Assembly: GCF_003330765.1 (NCBI RefSeq)
Contig: NZ_CP024902.1
Coordinates: forward strand, 1,612,001-1,676,000
Source: Burkholderia pyrrocinia
Lineage (GTDB): Bacteria > Pseudomonadota > Gammaproteobacteria > Burkholderiales > Burkholderiaceae
DNA: 64,000 nucleotides
Direction of reading: 5' to 3'
Both the position numbers and the translations under genes were made by a program. Below the pieces are notes generated by a model that saw only the letters and a list, made by a program, of their open reading frames with translations, did no database searches and had not been told where the DNA came from. This document shows, piece by piece, positions 45,101 to 54,366 of the stretch (its first letter is position 1; each line of letters begins with the position of its first letter).

Positions 45101-47344
45101 ATGAATTCGCAACCTTCCGCCTCGGCTGACTCGAGGAGCTTTGACCTTCTCGACGAAAGGATTCGCCGGTGGATCTGGAGAGAAGGGTGGACCGAGTTGC
45201 GCGACGCGCAGGAGCGTGCGGTGCCTGCGCTAATCAATGCCGACCGAGACATCATCATTGCGGCTCAAACCGCGGCTGGGAAGACTGAAGCGGCATTTTT
45301 GCCGATCTTGTCAAACCTGCTGCGCGAGTCTCCGTGCAGTGGATCAGTTCTTTACGTCAGTCCCCTTAAGGCTCTCATCAACGACCAGTGGTCTCGGCTG
45401 GATAGCCTTTGCGAGGAGCTAGAGATCTCCGTTGTCGGATGGCACGGTGATGTTTCCAGCAGTAAGAAGCAGCGATTTTTCAAGAATCCGACGGGCGTTC
45501 TTCTGATAACACCCGAATCCCTAGAAGCGATGTTCGTCAACCGCGGGTCGTCCATGGAGGCGACATTCGCTTCTCTGCGCTACATCGTTGTCGACGAATT
45601 GCACGCTTTTATCGGCTCCGAGCGAGGAAAGCAGCTTCAGTCCTTGATGTATCGCGTTGAACGTGCATGTGGCCATACAGTGCCACGTGTCGGCCTATCG
45701 GCGACCCTCGGGGACATGCAGCTCGCCGCGCGGTTCTTGCGTCCGAGTGGAGAGTCGGCGATTAGCATCATTGAGTCAAAAAGTACTACTCAGGAGCTGA
45801 AGGTCTTAATCAAGGGCTTCGTGCACCGACCGCCACGCGTAGAGCGCGAACCTGATCTCGAAAGTCCGGAGCTTGAGGATGCGCTCCCAGGAAGTACCGT
45901 TGACGTTGCGAATCAGCTTTATGCGTCGTTGCGCGGTTCTAACAATCTCATATTTCCGAACAGCCGCAGACAGGTGGAAACGTACGCGGATCTTTTGCGC
46001 CGCGCGTGCGAGCGCGACGGGTATCCCAACGAATTCTGGCCTCACCACGGAAGCCTTTCGAAGGAACTACGAGAGGATACCGAGCGAGCTCTGAAGGAAG
46101 GTGCAAGACCGGCTAGCGCCATTTGCACGACTACACTCGAACTCGGAATCGATATTGGCTCAGTGAAGAGCATTGTGCAGATTGGAGCGCCGCCCTCGGT
46201 GGCGAGCCTGCGTCAGCGTCTAGGTCGATCCGGCCGCCGCAAAGGAGAACCGTCCATCCTGCGTGGCTACTGTATCGAGTCCGATCTAACACGACAGTCC
46301 GACTTTTCGGACAGGATACGCGAAGGTCTGATTCAGTCGGTCGCTATGGTGCATCTGCTGATGCGGAAATGGTTTGAGCCACCACGAATCGGCGGCCTCC
46401 ATGCATCGACTCTCGTACAACAGATTCTTTCAATCATCGCTGAACGCGGTGGGTGCACTGCAGGATATCTATGGAGCAGCCTGATTGCGAGCGGCACGTT
46501 CGACGCGATCGATAAGCAGACATTCACGGAGATTCTGCTTCATCTTGGCAAGCTCGACCTCATTGTGCAGTCGTCGAACGGCCTGCTGCTGCACGGAGAG
46601 GCAGGCGAGAAGTTGGTCAACCACTATGAATTCTATACCGCGTTTGCGACTGACGAGGAGTTCCGACTGATTGCCAAAGGGCGCCAGCTCGGGAGCCTGC
46701 CAGTTGCACATCCACTGACAATCGGACAGGGGCTGATTTTTGCTGGGAGGCGCTGGCGCGTCCAGGAAGTAGATCAGGAAAACAAGTCCATCTATGTGCT
46801 GCCTGACCACGGTGGTGCTCCGCCGCAATTTGACGGCAACGGTGCAATGGTTCACGACGAAGTTCGGCGCGAAATGCGGCGCGTTCTTGCAAGTGACCAG
46901 GCGGAACTCACTCTGGACGCACGAGGTCGTGAACTGCTGCAAGAGGCACGTCGGTACTATGCCGATGCCTCGTTGGCTTCTGCTAGGTTCGTACAGGAAG
47001 GAGCAGCAGTGCACATCGCTACTTGGCGCGGTGACTGGATTAACGACACACTCGTCTTGCTGCTCAAGGCCCACAAAATCGATGCCTTCAACGGTGGTGT
47101 GGTGGTCAGCGTTATCAACGCAAACGCGAACCGCCTAGTCGACGTCTTTAGGCGGATCAGTGAATGGGATGAACCGACGGCCCTGGATTCGCTCGGGAAA
47201 ATCGAAAATCTCGAGCAAGAGAAATGGGATTGGGCGCTACCTGAAAAAGTGAGGCGGCGTGCGTTCGCGTCGACACATCTCGATATTGGTGGCGCGTTGG
47301 CTTTCGCCAGTGAGCTCGGAAGTGCTTGTCGCGCTGCCGAGTAA
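45101..47344 (+). CDS. Lhr-like DEAD/DEAH-box helicase (BrxHI type)
   Basis: A 747-residue superfamily 2 helicase. Motif I is AAQTAAGKTEAAFLP, Ia is YVSPLKALINDQW, II is VVDELHAFIG (DELH), III is VGLSATLGD, V is TTLELGIDIGSV and VI is LRQRLGRSGRRKGEP. A winged-helix and Lhr-type C-terminal part follow (about residues 400-740), shorter than in full-length Lhr. ATG 45101 with GAGGG just upstream is preferred to the GTG two codons earlier; either start overlaps the end of the BrxD-like gene. In BREX-like loci this helicase is paired with BrxD, which supports a joint role in acting on foreign or damaged DNA. Confidence 0.9.
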   Translation: MNSQPSASADSRSFDLLDERIRRWIWREGWTELRDAQERAVPALINADRDIIIAAQTAAGKTEAAFLPILSNLLRESPCSGSVLYVSPLKALINDQWSRLDSLCEELEISVVGWHGDVSSSKKQRFFKNPTGVLLITPESLEAMFVNRGSSMEATFASLRYIVVDELHAFIGSERGKQLQSLMYRVERACGHTVPRVGLSATLGDMQLAARFLRPSGESAISIIESKSTTQELKVLIKGFVHRPPRVEREPDLESPELEDALPGSTVDVANQLYASLRGSNNLIFPNSRRQVETYADLLRRACERDGYPNEFWPHHGSLSKELREDTERALKEGARPASAICTTTLELGIDIGSVKSIVQIGAPPSVASLRQRLGRSGRRKGEPSILRGYCIESDLTRQSDFSDRIREGLIQSVAMVHLLMRKWFEPPRIGGLHASTLVQQILSIIAERGGCTAGYLWSSLIASGTFDAIDKQTFTEILLHLGKLDLIVQSSNGLLLHGEAGEKLVNHYEFYTAFATDEEFRLIAKGRQLGSLPVAHPLTIGQGLIFAGRRWRVQEVDQENKSIYVLPDHGGAPPQFDGNGAMVHDEVRREMRRVLASDQAELTLDARGRELLQEARRYYADASLASARFVQEGAAVHIATWRGDWINDTLVLLLKAHKIDAFNGGVVVSVINANANRLVDVFRRISEWDEPTALDSLGKIENLEQEKWDWALPEKVRRRAFASTHLDIGGALAFASELGSACRAAE

Positions 47345-47557
47345 GCGAAGACAGGCACGAATCGGCAGAAATGCCAAGGGGCGGAGATTTCGTGACTGCC
47401 CACTCGATCATTTCTTCCTTCGGAGCCTGCCGGTGCACGGCTCCGATTTTTTTGCCACGAACCACGGGCGCAAGAGGAAAACAACGAGGACACGAAAGCG
47501 GTCGATGCCGCCGTTTCTCGAAGGGGTAAGCGACTGTTCTATCGAGTTCGTGCAACA

Positions 47558-48526
47558 TCAATCATTTTCACCGGGTGCATTCATCATTCCCTGGCTTTCT
47601 ACGACTGTCGTCAGCCACTGCCGCTGATTTGCATACCATTGACCTAGGCAAAGCCGGTCGTGACAGTTGCGCTCACGATAGTTCCATTGCTGCCTCGCGC
47701 GCTCCCTGAATGCGGCTCGGTCCCGAACCACTGCCTTGGCATCGGCAAAGAGGCTTGCGAGTTCGACATCTTCCGCCGCTAGCTGAGCGTCGCTGCAAAT
47801 TAGATGCTCCGCATCCGAACGGGCTTTCGCGCAGTCAAAGCTAGTTTTGACTGCCGGTGCATTTTGCATATTGGAAAAGTATTGATTTGCCGCGGCGGCC
47901 TTGGAAAAGCCCTGCTGTGTCAGGGCCGGGCGGTTTGCCTCGACTTCGGCGCGGACACGCTCGAACTCGCTGACGTAATAGCGAAAATTTGAACATCGGG
48001 AATTGTAGTCCGCTATTGCCACGTTGAACGCGTTCACGGAGATCTCCGAAGTTTGGATTACTTGCCCGTCCCACGCTTCCAACCGTATCTTATGTGAAAG
48101 GCAATAGCGAATCTGTGAGCGGTCGAGTATTAATCCCTTCCCGGCAGGCGGAACGTTTTCTTCGTTAGAAGCGATTTTTTGCTCTGGCGTATCGGAAGGA
48201 GATGAATTCGGAGTTTCGAAACCACTTGATGATGTTTGGTTGGCCTCGATGCCCTGCATTGGAGGCGACTGAGGTGAAGTATGAGAATTCAGAAGCAATG
48301 CGAACAGCACTAGCAAACCAATTCCGATGGCCCACCATTTCGCAGAACCATTGGGTCCGGAAGTACGCTGCCGTGCTCCTGCGTAGATGGGTGCTGACTC
48401 GCCGGCTTGTTGAGTACCGCTTCGTTCCGGTGAGGGCGGACTAGTAGGGGAGATTGGGGGAGTCGTGATATCGGATGCCATCGATTCGAGTCCTGCGAAT
48501 CCCTTCTTACTTTTTTCATTCGCCAT
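47558..48526 (-). CDS. Membrane protein with C-terminal LprI/DUF1311 domain
   Basis: A 322-residue protein. A Pro/Ser-rich cytoplasmic N-terminus is followed by one membrane segment at about residues 64-80 (WWAIGIGLLVLFALLLN) and a Ser/Pro linker. An extracytoplasmic part ends in the LprI-type domain: FDCAKARSDAEHLICSDAQL, AAEDVELASLFADAKAV, QQWNYRERNCHDRLCLGQWY, with the paired Cys of lysozyme-inhibitor LprI proteins. It is the last gene of a five-gene minus-strand cluster and converges with the helicase gene. Confidence 0.75.
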   Translation of the reverse strand: MANEKSKKGFAGLESMASDITTPPISPTSPPSPERSGTQQAGESAPIYAGARQRTSGPNGSAKWWAIGIGLLVLFALLLNSHTSPQSPPMQGIEANQTSSSGFETPNSSPSDTPEQKIASNEENVPPAGKGLILDRSQIRYCLSHKIRLEAWDGQVIQTSEISVNAFNVAIADYNSRCSNFRYYVSEFERVRAEVEANRPALTQQGFSKAAAANQYFSNMQNAPAVKTSFDCAKARSDAEHLICSDAQLAAEDVELASLFADAKAVVRDRAAFRERARQQWNYRERNCHDRLCLGQWYANQRQWLTTVVESQGMMNAPGEND

Positions 48527-48532
48527 GGCCGA

Positions 48533-50185
48533 TCATCCCTTAACGTAGTCACTTAATTTATGAATGCCTTTTTCGAATCCCCCACGAATGATGTGCTCGA
48601 TGATGTGCGTGTTACAGATGTGGATGTAAGACGCCGATCCATAGACCTCTTTCCGGGTGGGGGTGCCAATATAAAATCGACCATCCGCGCTCCAAACACG
48701 GACCTCGTGCCAGTTAAGTCGCACCCGTTCACTCGATCCAAAGAATTTATGGCGAAATAAAGTCACAGCGTCGTCTTCGACTACGAAATCCCCAAAGGCA
48801 AATGATTGGCCCTTTTCGAGAGCGGCGATCATCTCTAGGACAAGGCGGACACAGACGGCACGCCAAAGCGCGGCGACAAACCCCGAGTAGGTTGTTTCCT
48901 TGCGTAGTTTGATGACTTGCTCGGAATCGTTGTTGCCGATGGCAATTGTGTAGTCTGTTCCAGTAGGAATTCCGTTCACTGATCGACGCACTCCCCCCCA
49001 GCGAACTCGCGTAATCGAGTTGAGTGGAATAGAGCGCCCGTTGTAGCGTATGCCTTGCGGCGAGATCGCCAACTCGTCTTTGAAAATTAGACCAACCTCT
49101 GCGCAGAAGGTAATGTCGCGCGCCCACTGCTCGTTATCTCGGTCGCGCTCCTCCGCCTGCAACCGCAGCCTACGAATCACTTCGGAGTCTTCCTGAGCTC
49201 TCTCTGCAACCTCGGGCAGCTCTGCAAATAGCTCGCGTAGTAGTCGAGTTATCCGGTCGGCTTGGTCAAGCATACTGTGTTCGTTATTTAGCATGACCCC
49301 AACGCCTCTCAGCGCATACGCGAGATCCTGGCTCGGTTGATGAACGATGCCGCGGGATTTCGCGCTAGTCTGGATCGGCTTCGTGAATCGATACCAGTTG
49401 CGTGCAATCTTCTCAAGCCGATCGAGAGCCGCGTCGACCGCATGTGCACCGCGCGGCGCAGCTTGACGTGCATTTTCGATGACGATAAGCAGGGTTTCTG
49501 CCTCTTTTTGCAAGAGTCCCTGCGCCTCAACCTCGTAGCTGTCAACTAAGTCGTCGAGTAGAGTGGGGCCGTGCGAGTTTCCCTTGGCTGTCGCGAGGTT
49601 CACTGCAGTCGACAAGGTTTCGATCAGTTTGGTCGGCTCCATCGTGTCCAGTAAGTTCCTGAGAGCCAAACGGTAGGTTTTGCGACGTTCAGATAATTCT
49701 TCCTCGACCAATTCGGCTGTTTGCACCTCAGGAAACCCGGAGATGCTGCGGTCCTCGTTGACATCACGCAGGACCTCTTCAAGATCGATCGTTTCAACCA
49801 CCGCGGCGAAATCGCGAATGAATCTGGCCAAGGGCAAAACCGATTCGTCGTCGGCGAAGAGTTCGCAGGCAGTTGCCATCAGGTTCGCTCTCGCCAGGCT
49901 AGGCAGCCCTTGCTCGGACCGAATGGCTTGCGGATTGTCGGAGAGGCTTTGCATCAAGCTCTCGACGATTCGCGGCGCGACTCCTGGCATCCACGCCATC
50001 TCGGCCGAAAGCCTCATCCTAGGATTGGTGAGTGTGGAGCGCGCTATTTGGCAGACGTCACTGTCGAGATGTAGAGACCGTTCTTCAGCCATTGCGACTA
50101 TTTTTCGGCGGTCGTCACGTGTGGTGACGCCGAGGACGTAAAAGGGATTTCGATGCAGGGCCGTGTCGGTCGTGTTCTTACTCAT
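48533..50185 (-). CDS. J-domain-like protein with C-terminal PH-like region
   Basis: A 550-residue protein. The N-terminus, NPFYVLGVTTRDDRRKIVAM then LTNPRMRLSAEMAW, has the helix pattern of a J domain ('NPFxxLGvxxxxxrxeI..A..ALxdPxxRLxxEl'), but the HPD tripeptide that activates Hsp70 is absent. The centre is long and helical. The C-terminal ~170 residues begin ISPQGIRYNGRSIPLNSITR and look like two PH/GRAM-type beta domains. I start at ATG 50185 with AAGGCGAG upstream rather than at the GTG eight codons earlier. With an Hsp70 and a GrpE-like gene close by, it is probably a specialised co-chaperone; this is inference. Confidence 0.6.
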   Translation of the reverse strand: MSKNTTDTALHRNPFYVLGVTTRDDRRKIVAMAEERSLHLDSDVCQIARSTLTNPRMRLSAEMAWMPGVAPRIVESLMQSLSDNPQAIRSEQGLPSLARANLMATACELFADDESVLPLARFIRDFAAVVETIDLEEVLRDVNEDRSISGFPEVQTAELVEEELSERRKTYRLALRNLLDTMEPTKLIETLSTAVNLATAKGNSHGPTLLDDLVDSYEVEAQGLLQKEAETLLIVIENARQAAPRGAHAVDAALDRLEKIARNWYRFTKPIQTSAKSRGIVHQPSQDLAYALRGVGVMLNNEHSMLDQADRITRLLRELFAELPEVAERAQEDSEVIRRLRLQAEERDRDNEQWARDITFCAEVGLIFKDELAISPQGIRYNGRSIPLNSITRVRWGGVRRSVNGIPTGTDYTIAIGNNDSEQVIKLRKETTYSGFVAALWRAVCVRLVLEMIAALEKGQSFAFGDFVVEDDAVTLFRHKFFGSSERVRLNWHEVRVWSADGRFYIGTPTRKEVYGSASYIHICNTHIIEHIIRGGFEKGIHKLSDYVKG

Positions 50186-50407
50186 TTCGATCTCGCCTTG
50201 TTGCACCACGGTTCGAATTAGGATTCACCACGGCGCGTATTGCAGATGCTGGCCATTGCACTGAACTTATCGATCATTGGCTCGAGTTCTGAACTAGGTC
50301 GCTTACGACTTGCGTCTCCCGAGGTCTAGTTTGGACAGACGTTGGTCGAGGAGGACGTTTTGGCCTTTGCGATATTTCTCCGCAGCGTTCGAGAAGGCAC
50401 CTTCCCG

Positions 50408-51868
50408 TCAGACAAACCCGATGCGTCGACCGGAGCCTTGTTCAGTCCGGGACGGTGCGGACTCAAGTGCTGCGAGAAGGGACTCTTGCCCGAGACGACT
50501 GGCGCCGGCGCGGGCGGAAAGCCGTGCAGCTTCGCGAACCACGAACGCAACGTCTGAGAGTGGCCGCCCGGCGAGCTTTTGGGCCAATGGCACCGGATCA
50601 ACTGTTCGGTCCTTCGGTAGAGTGGCCAGCAACTTGGTGAGTAATGCCGCTACTTCGGTCTCGTCTGGATAGCTAACCGCGATGACATGGTCGAAACGGC
50701 CACGACGCATAATTGCGGGGTCGATCATCTCTACGCGATTGGTCATCGCAATGATGAGGACCTCGTTGTTGGCAGCCTCTGGGATTCGCCGCAGGAATTC
50801 GGCAACTTCCTCGACTCGGTGGTGGCTTCCCGCACCAGTCTCCCGATCGGCCAAGAATGCCTCCATCTCGTCGATCACCAGCACCGACGGTGCGCTCCGC
50901 ATCGCTTTCTCAAACATCTCGGAAACCTTGCGGCTGGTTTCGTGGATGAAAGGGCTCGCGACTGTGGAAGCGTCGATCTGGAAGCACGGCCACCCGAGAA
51001 ACTCGACTAGCTGTTCGACCGCGAAGGTCTTCCCGCATCCGGGCGGCCCGTATAGGACGGTCGCCGAAGGAAATCCGATGCCAAGCGCCTGATAGCGCTC
51101 CTTGTGTCGGACGATGTCGACTATGTGTTCGCTGAAAAATGCCTCCAACTCCACGCGCCCAGGCAGCGCGAACGGCTTGCCCGAGTCGATCGTCGGCCGT
51201 CGCTTCGAGTCGCCCCCGTGGGCGTCCGTCTGGTGCAGAAACGTCGTGCCGCGCTCGTCCGAATCCAGAGCGCGAGAATCATCGGCCGCTTCGGCGCTAG
51301 GGTCGTCGGTGGCATCGAGCCCCGCCGTCAGGATAATTTCGTACAGATGCGTGGTACCCAACCACGTGAGCATCTGCTGTAAGCGTCGAAACGATTTGGT
51401 GGAGACGCGGGCACCGCCCGTCAGCCAGTAGCCGAGCACCATGTCGTCATCCGTGTGCGAAGTGATCCCGTAAGTGGGCAGTAGTCGGCTGAATTTTTCG
51501 ACGTAGATCGCGTCCTGAAGCGGACTGTCCGGATCGATCATGCGCGTTTCTCTCAGGGCCGTCGCGAACGCTAGGGCCTCGCTCGTATTCGCAGGCGAGC
51601 GGCAGTCGGACAGCGGAGCGAGCATTTGGCTCGGGCCGCAAGAAACCTCGCGGTAGATTTCGGATCCGAACCTGAAACGGTGGAAGTCGCCGACATCAGC
51701 CAGCCCCGAGGCTGCCCACTTGGCAAATAGGTTTTCTCTCACGATCAGGGCATATCCGGCACCCTGAGTCTCTACGATTTGCCAGTTGAAATCTGTGTGC
51801 CGCGGCCTCCCGCAGCGAGCCCCGTCCGGCAGTTCATATCCAATTGGCAGCCAGCTTTCGAGCGCCAC
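50408..51868 (-). CDS. AAA+ ATPase (FtsH/Cdc48-type module)
   Basis: A 486-residue protein. The N-terminal ~230 residues are unique to this cluster. The AAA+ module has Walker A GPPGCGKT (274-281), Walker B VLVIDEMEAFLADRE, sensor 1 LIIAMTNRVEMID and the arginine-finger region AIMRRGRFDHVI, followed by a helical lid. No protease or membrane domain is fused, so it is a remodelling or unfolding ATPase. Its start lies 2 bp from the Hsp70 stop, which shows tight co-expression. Confidence 0.88.
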   Translation of the reverse strand: MALESWLPIGYELPDGARCGRPRHTDFNWQIVETQGAGYALIVRENLFAKWAASGLADVGDFHRFRFGSEIYREVSCGPSQMLAPLSDCRSPANTSEALAFATALRETRMIDPDSPLQDAIYVEKFSRLLPTYGITSHTDDDMVLGYWLTGGARVSTKSFRRLQQMLTWLGTTHLYEIILTAGLDATDDPSAEAADDSRALDSDERGTTFLHQTDAHGGDSKRRPTIDSGKPFALPGRVELEAFFSEHIVDIVRHKERYQALGIGFPSATVLYGPPGCGKTFAVEQLVEFLGWPCFQIDASTVASPFIHETSRKVSEMFEKAMRSAPSVLVIDEMEAFLADRETGAGSHHRVEEVAEFLRRIPEAANNEVLIIAMTNRVEMIDPAIMRRGRFDHVIAVSYPDETEVAALLTKLLATLPKDRTVDPVPLAQKLAGRPLSDVAFVVREAARLSARAGASRLGQESLLAALESAPSRTEQGSGRRIGFV

Positions 51869-51870
51869 GA

Positions 51871-54366
51871 TCAGCCCACTAGGATGTTCGATCCAGCGAC
51901 CATGTCGTCCTCTCTAGACGTGCCGACGCGTATCGAGTCGAGGTGGCCTACCACCTGACGCAACTTGTCGATGTCACTAGCTTGCAGGGCTTGTCGTCCG
52001 ACCCGGCAGAGTTCCTCGTGCTCGGTGGCGTCAGGAAACAGAAATGCGTCTTCCGAGAGCCATTTGAAGCGGTCGATGATGAACCAGTCCTGGCGCCAGA
52101 GGATCGAAAAGAACCTTCCGTGCATTTCATCAAGGTGCGACTCGAAATCGGCGCTATTATTGTCAATCGCACGCTGCGCCGTCTTGGCGAGGTTGTCAAA
52201 AGATCCAGATTCTGCAGGCCGTGCAAACTGCCGGATACGCGAGTCGAAGAATTCGACTGCCTTGTCGAGCTCCATCCGCCGGATGACTTTGAGGTGATCC
52301 TTTCGCGCCTTGGCCAGTAGCTTCTTTGCCTCCTGGATGTCGTCCATCGCTTGTTTTGCGGTTTCTGGATCGTGTTCGCCATCCTCTATTGTCGCCGCCC
52401 GTTCCAGCCGCTCGCGTGCCAAGTTGAGGCGTGAATCGTCAACTTGTTGAGCGATCTCGTGGAGCCGGCTTCCGACGCGCTCAGACTCTTCGCCGATGCG
52501 CTTGGCCGCCTTGGTGTAGTCGATTTGCCCTTCTTGTCGCGAATAGAAATTCCGGCCGCTGTGGAATGAGCTGCCGATAGAGGGCACCGTGACCTCGAGA
52601 ACGATGTTGCCCGAGTCGAGCATCTCGTATTCACATTGTAGTTCTGCGCCCTTGGCGATTACGCCAGTGGCGAAGTCCGATCCCTTGATCTCGAACATGC
52701 CGATGAACCGATTGTCCGATACAGGATCCTCAATTGAACCTTCCCATAATTTGAATTTGATTGAGCTTGCGGCACCGGCGCGCAGGGACTCGTCAGCTTT
52801 GAAGGTCTTCTTGCCGCTTATCGGCAGTTGGTCGCCTTCCTGGACCAAATAGTCGAGGACGAGACGCCCGCCGATCTTCTCTCGCGCCTCCATGCCAATT
52901 GAATGAGAGGCCGGGATTGCGTCGATCTGCGCTGCAGTGCGCGAGATGGTGATCTTGTCCTCGCTCATCCGCACAGGTCCGCCGGCGGCGTCAAATACGA
53001 ACACCTTGAACAGATTCTCACCAGGTTTGGCCAATGGAATCTCGACCGTTGCCCCGTCTTTGAGGGCGATGCGGCCGGAAGACCATCCGGTATCGAGGCT
53101 ATCAATTTGGAATGCGGTGCTGTCCGCGGCCTTGCCGCTGAGCTTGGCAATCACCTTGGCCTTTGAGTCCGGTGTGCGTGCCTGATAGTTAAAGGCCAGA
53201 TCTAGCTCACCTCCAGCTGCCAGAGCGCCTCGCCCGCTTTTGCGGCCTCGGTTTTGGCTAACCCAGTCGATGGATTCCGCGAACACAGATGCACCCTCGG
53301 CCACGGCTGTCATCGGGTTGACGTCGGTGGACGCCGCGATGCCAAGTTCGACGGCCACCTTATCTCGAAGCGGCTTGTATTGAGTCGGGCCCCCTACGAA
53401 CACCACGCGCCCAATGTCGTGGGGGCTCAATCCTGCTTTGTCCATTGCTTCACGTGCCGCGTCGACAGATTCGTTAACCTTTCCTGCAATTAATTCTTCG
53501 AACCGATGCCGGGTCACGGCTATGTCAAGGTAGATGTCGTTCCCGGATGCGTCGCGCACTCGCAGCTCGCTGTCGTCGAGTGTTACCACCGCCTCATCGC
53601 TCGAGGACAATTCGATCTTTGCCTTCTCAGCCGCCCAGGTGGCCATGTAGCGCAGGGTCGTGTAGCGCTTGTCGGTCGAGAAGTCTTCTGGTAAATCGAA
53701 GTGCTCCAGAAGCCAAGGCTTCACGACGTTGTCGAGAAGAAGGCGGTCGAAGTCTCTGCCGCCACACATGGCAATACCACTGTGGGAAAGCAGACTGACT
53801 CGCCCACTGATGCTCTCAGCAATGGCAATGTCCAGTGTCCCGCCGCCTAGGTCGTAGACCAAGAACATTCCATCACCTGTGCGGTGACGCATAACGCTCA
53901 TGACCGCGGCGACCGGCTCTTGCATTAGGGCGACCTTTCCCAGTCCGGCCATTTCCGCCGCGGCCATTGTCGCTTCCTTTTGCATCTGGTTGAATGCAGC
54001 GGGAACGGTGATTACGGTTCCGGTGTCAGGTTTGTTGCGAGTTTCTTCAGGCAGGTAACCGAAGAGCACACGCAGAATTTCGGCAGAGCACTCCTCCGGT
54101 GTCATAGTCACGTCGACCGCAGGCAAGCGAATCGGTGTGCTGGTGCCCATCAACCGTTTGAACAAGGTGGCCGCATTCTCTGGATTGCGCGCTGCGTTGT
54201 CGTACGCGCGCTTGCCTACATATTTGTTGTTGCGCTTGTCGATGAAGATGGCCGACGGCGTGACGTCATTCTGGTCAGGGCTCTTGAATAGGCGCAGGCT
54301 CTCGCCATCATAGGCGCAGATCGCGCTGTTGGTCGTTCCGAGGTCGATCCCGATGTAGTTCTTCAT
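51871..54366 (-). CDS. Hsp70-family chaperone with extended C-terminus
   Basis: An 831-residue DnaK-like protein, about 190 residues longer than DnaK. The ATPase domain is complete: IGIDLGTTNS at 5-14, VITVPAAFNQMQKEATM, VYDLGGGTLDIAI and VVFVGGPTQYKPLRDKV. After about residue 380 the sequence diverges; a beta-rich substrate-like domain is followed by an Hsp70-type beta region (VLDYLVQEGDQLPISGKKTF) and a helical tail (RIGEESERVGSRLHEIAQQV). It overlaps the GrpE-like gene by 4 bp. It is not the housekeeping DnaK, and it probably works with the neighbouring J-like, GrpE-like and AAA+ proteins. Confidence 0.9.
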   Translation of the reverse strand: MKNYIGIDLGTTNSAICAYDGESLRLFKSPDQNDVTPSAIFIDKRNNKYVGKRAYDNAARNPENAATLFKRLMGTSTPIRLPAVDVTMTPEECSAEILRVLFGYLPEETRNKPDTGTVITVPAAFNQMQKEATMAAAEMAGLGKVALMQEPVAAVMSVMRHRTGDGMFLVYDLGGGTLDIAIAESISGRVSLLSHSGIAMCGGRDFDRLLLDNVVKPWLLEHFDLPEDFSTDKRYTTLRYMATWAAEKAKIELSSSDEAVVTLDDSELRVRDASGNDIYLDIAVTRHRFEELIAGKVNESVDAAREAMDKAGLSPHDIGRVVFVGGPTQYKPLRDKVAVELGIAASTDVNPMTAVAEGASVFAESIDWVSQNRGRKSGRGALAAGGELDLAFNYQARTPDSKAKVIAKLSGKAADSTAFQIDSLDTGWSSGRIALKDGATVEIPLAKPGENLFKVFVFDAAGGPVRMSEDKITISRTAAQIDAIPASHSIGMEAREKIGGRLVLDYLVQEGDQLPISGKKTFKADESLRAGAASSIKFKLWEGSIEDPVSDNRFIGMFEIKGSDFATGVIAKGAELQCEYEMLDSGNIVLEVTVPSIGSSFHSGRNFYSRQEGQIDYTKAAKRIGEESERVGSRLHEIAQQVDDSRLNLARERLERAATIEDGEHDPETAKQAMDDIQEAKKLLAKARKDHLKVIRRMELDKAVEFFDSRIRQFARPAESGSFDNLAKTAQRAIDNNSADFESHLDEMHGRFFSILWRQDWFIIDRFKWLSEDAFLFPDATEHEELCRVGRQALQASDIDKLRQVVGHLDSIRVGTSREDDMVAGSNILVG

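Larger units (their letters stand above)
42490..45129 (+). pseudogene. BrxD-like ATPase gene split by an IS2-like element
   Basis: The gene starts at ATG 42490 (MTTIRPKDRDAVLQSLRAG) and is interrupted after 113 nt by an insertion sequence. It resumes at 43944. Removing the element and one copy of the 5-bp duplication restores a continuous 432-residue frame across the junction (RQKELDALIQDIA). The product has Walker A GEYGAGKT, Walker B LLVCLDELVNL and FVLGGTPEFLLD, the pattern of the BrxD/DUF2791 ATPases encoded next to an Lhr-like helicase in BREX-type and related loci. With the IS present the protein cannot be made in full; a downstream start would lose only the first ~40 residues before Walker A. 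Confidence 0.9.

Noticed and set aside
42700..45129. An 809-codon plus-strand open frame
   Set aside because: Its first ~400 codons are antisense to the IS2-like OrfB/OrfA; only the part after 43944 is real and belongs to the split BrxD-like gene.
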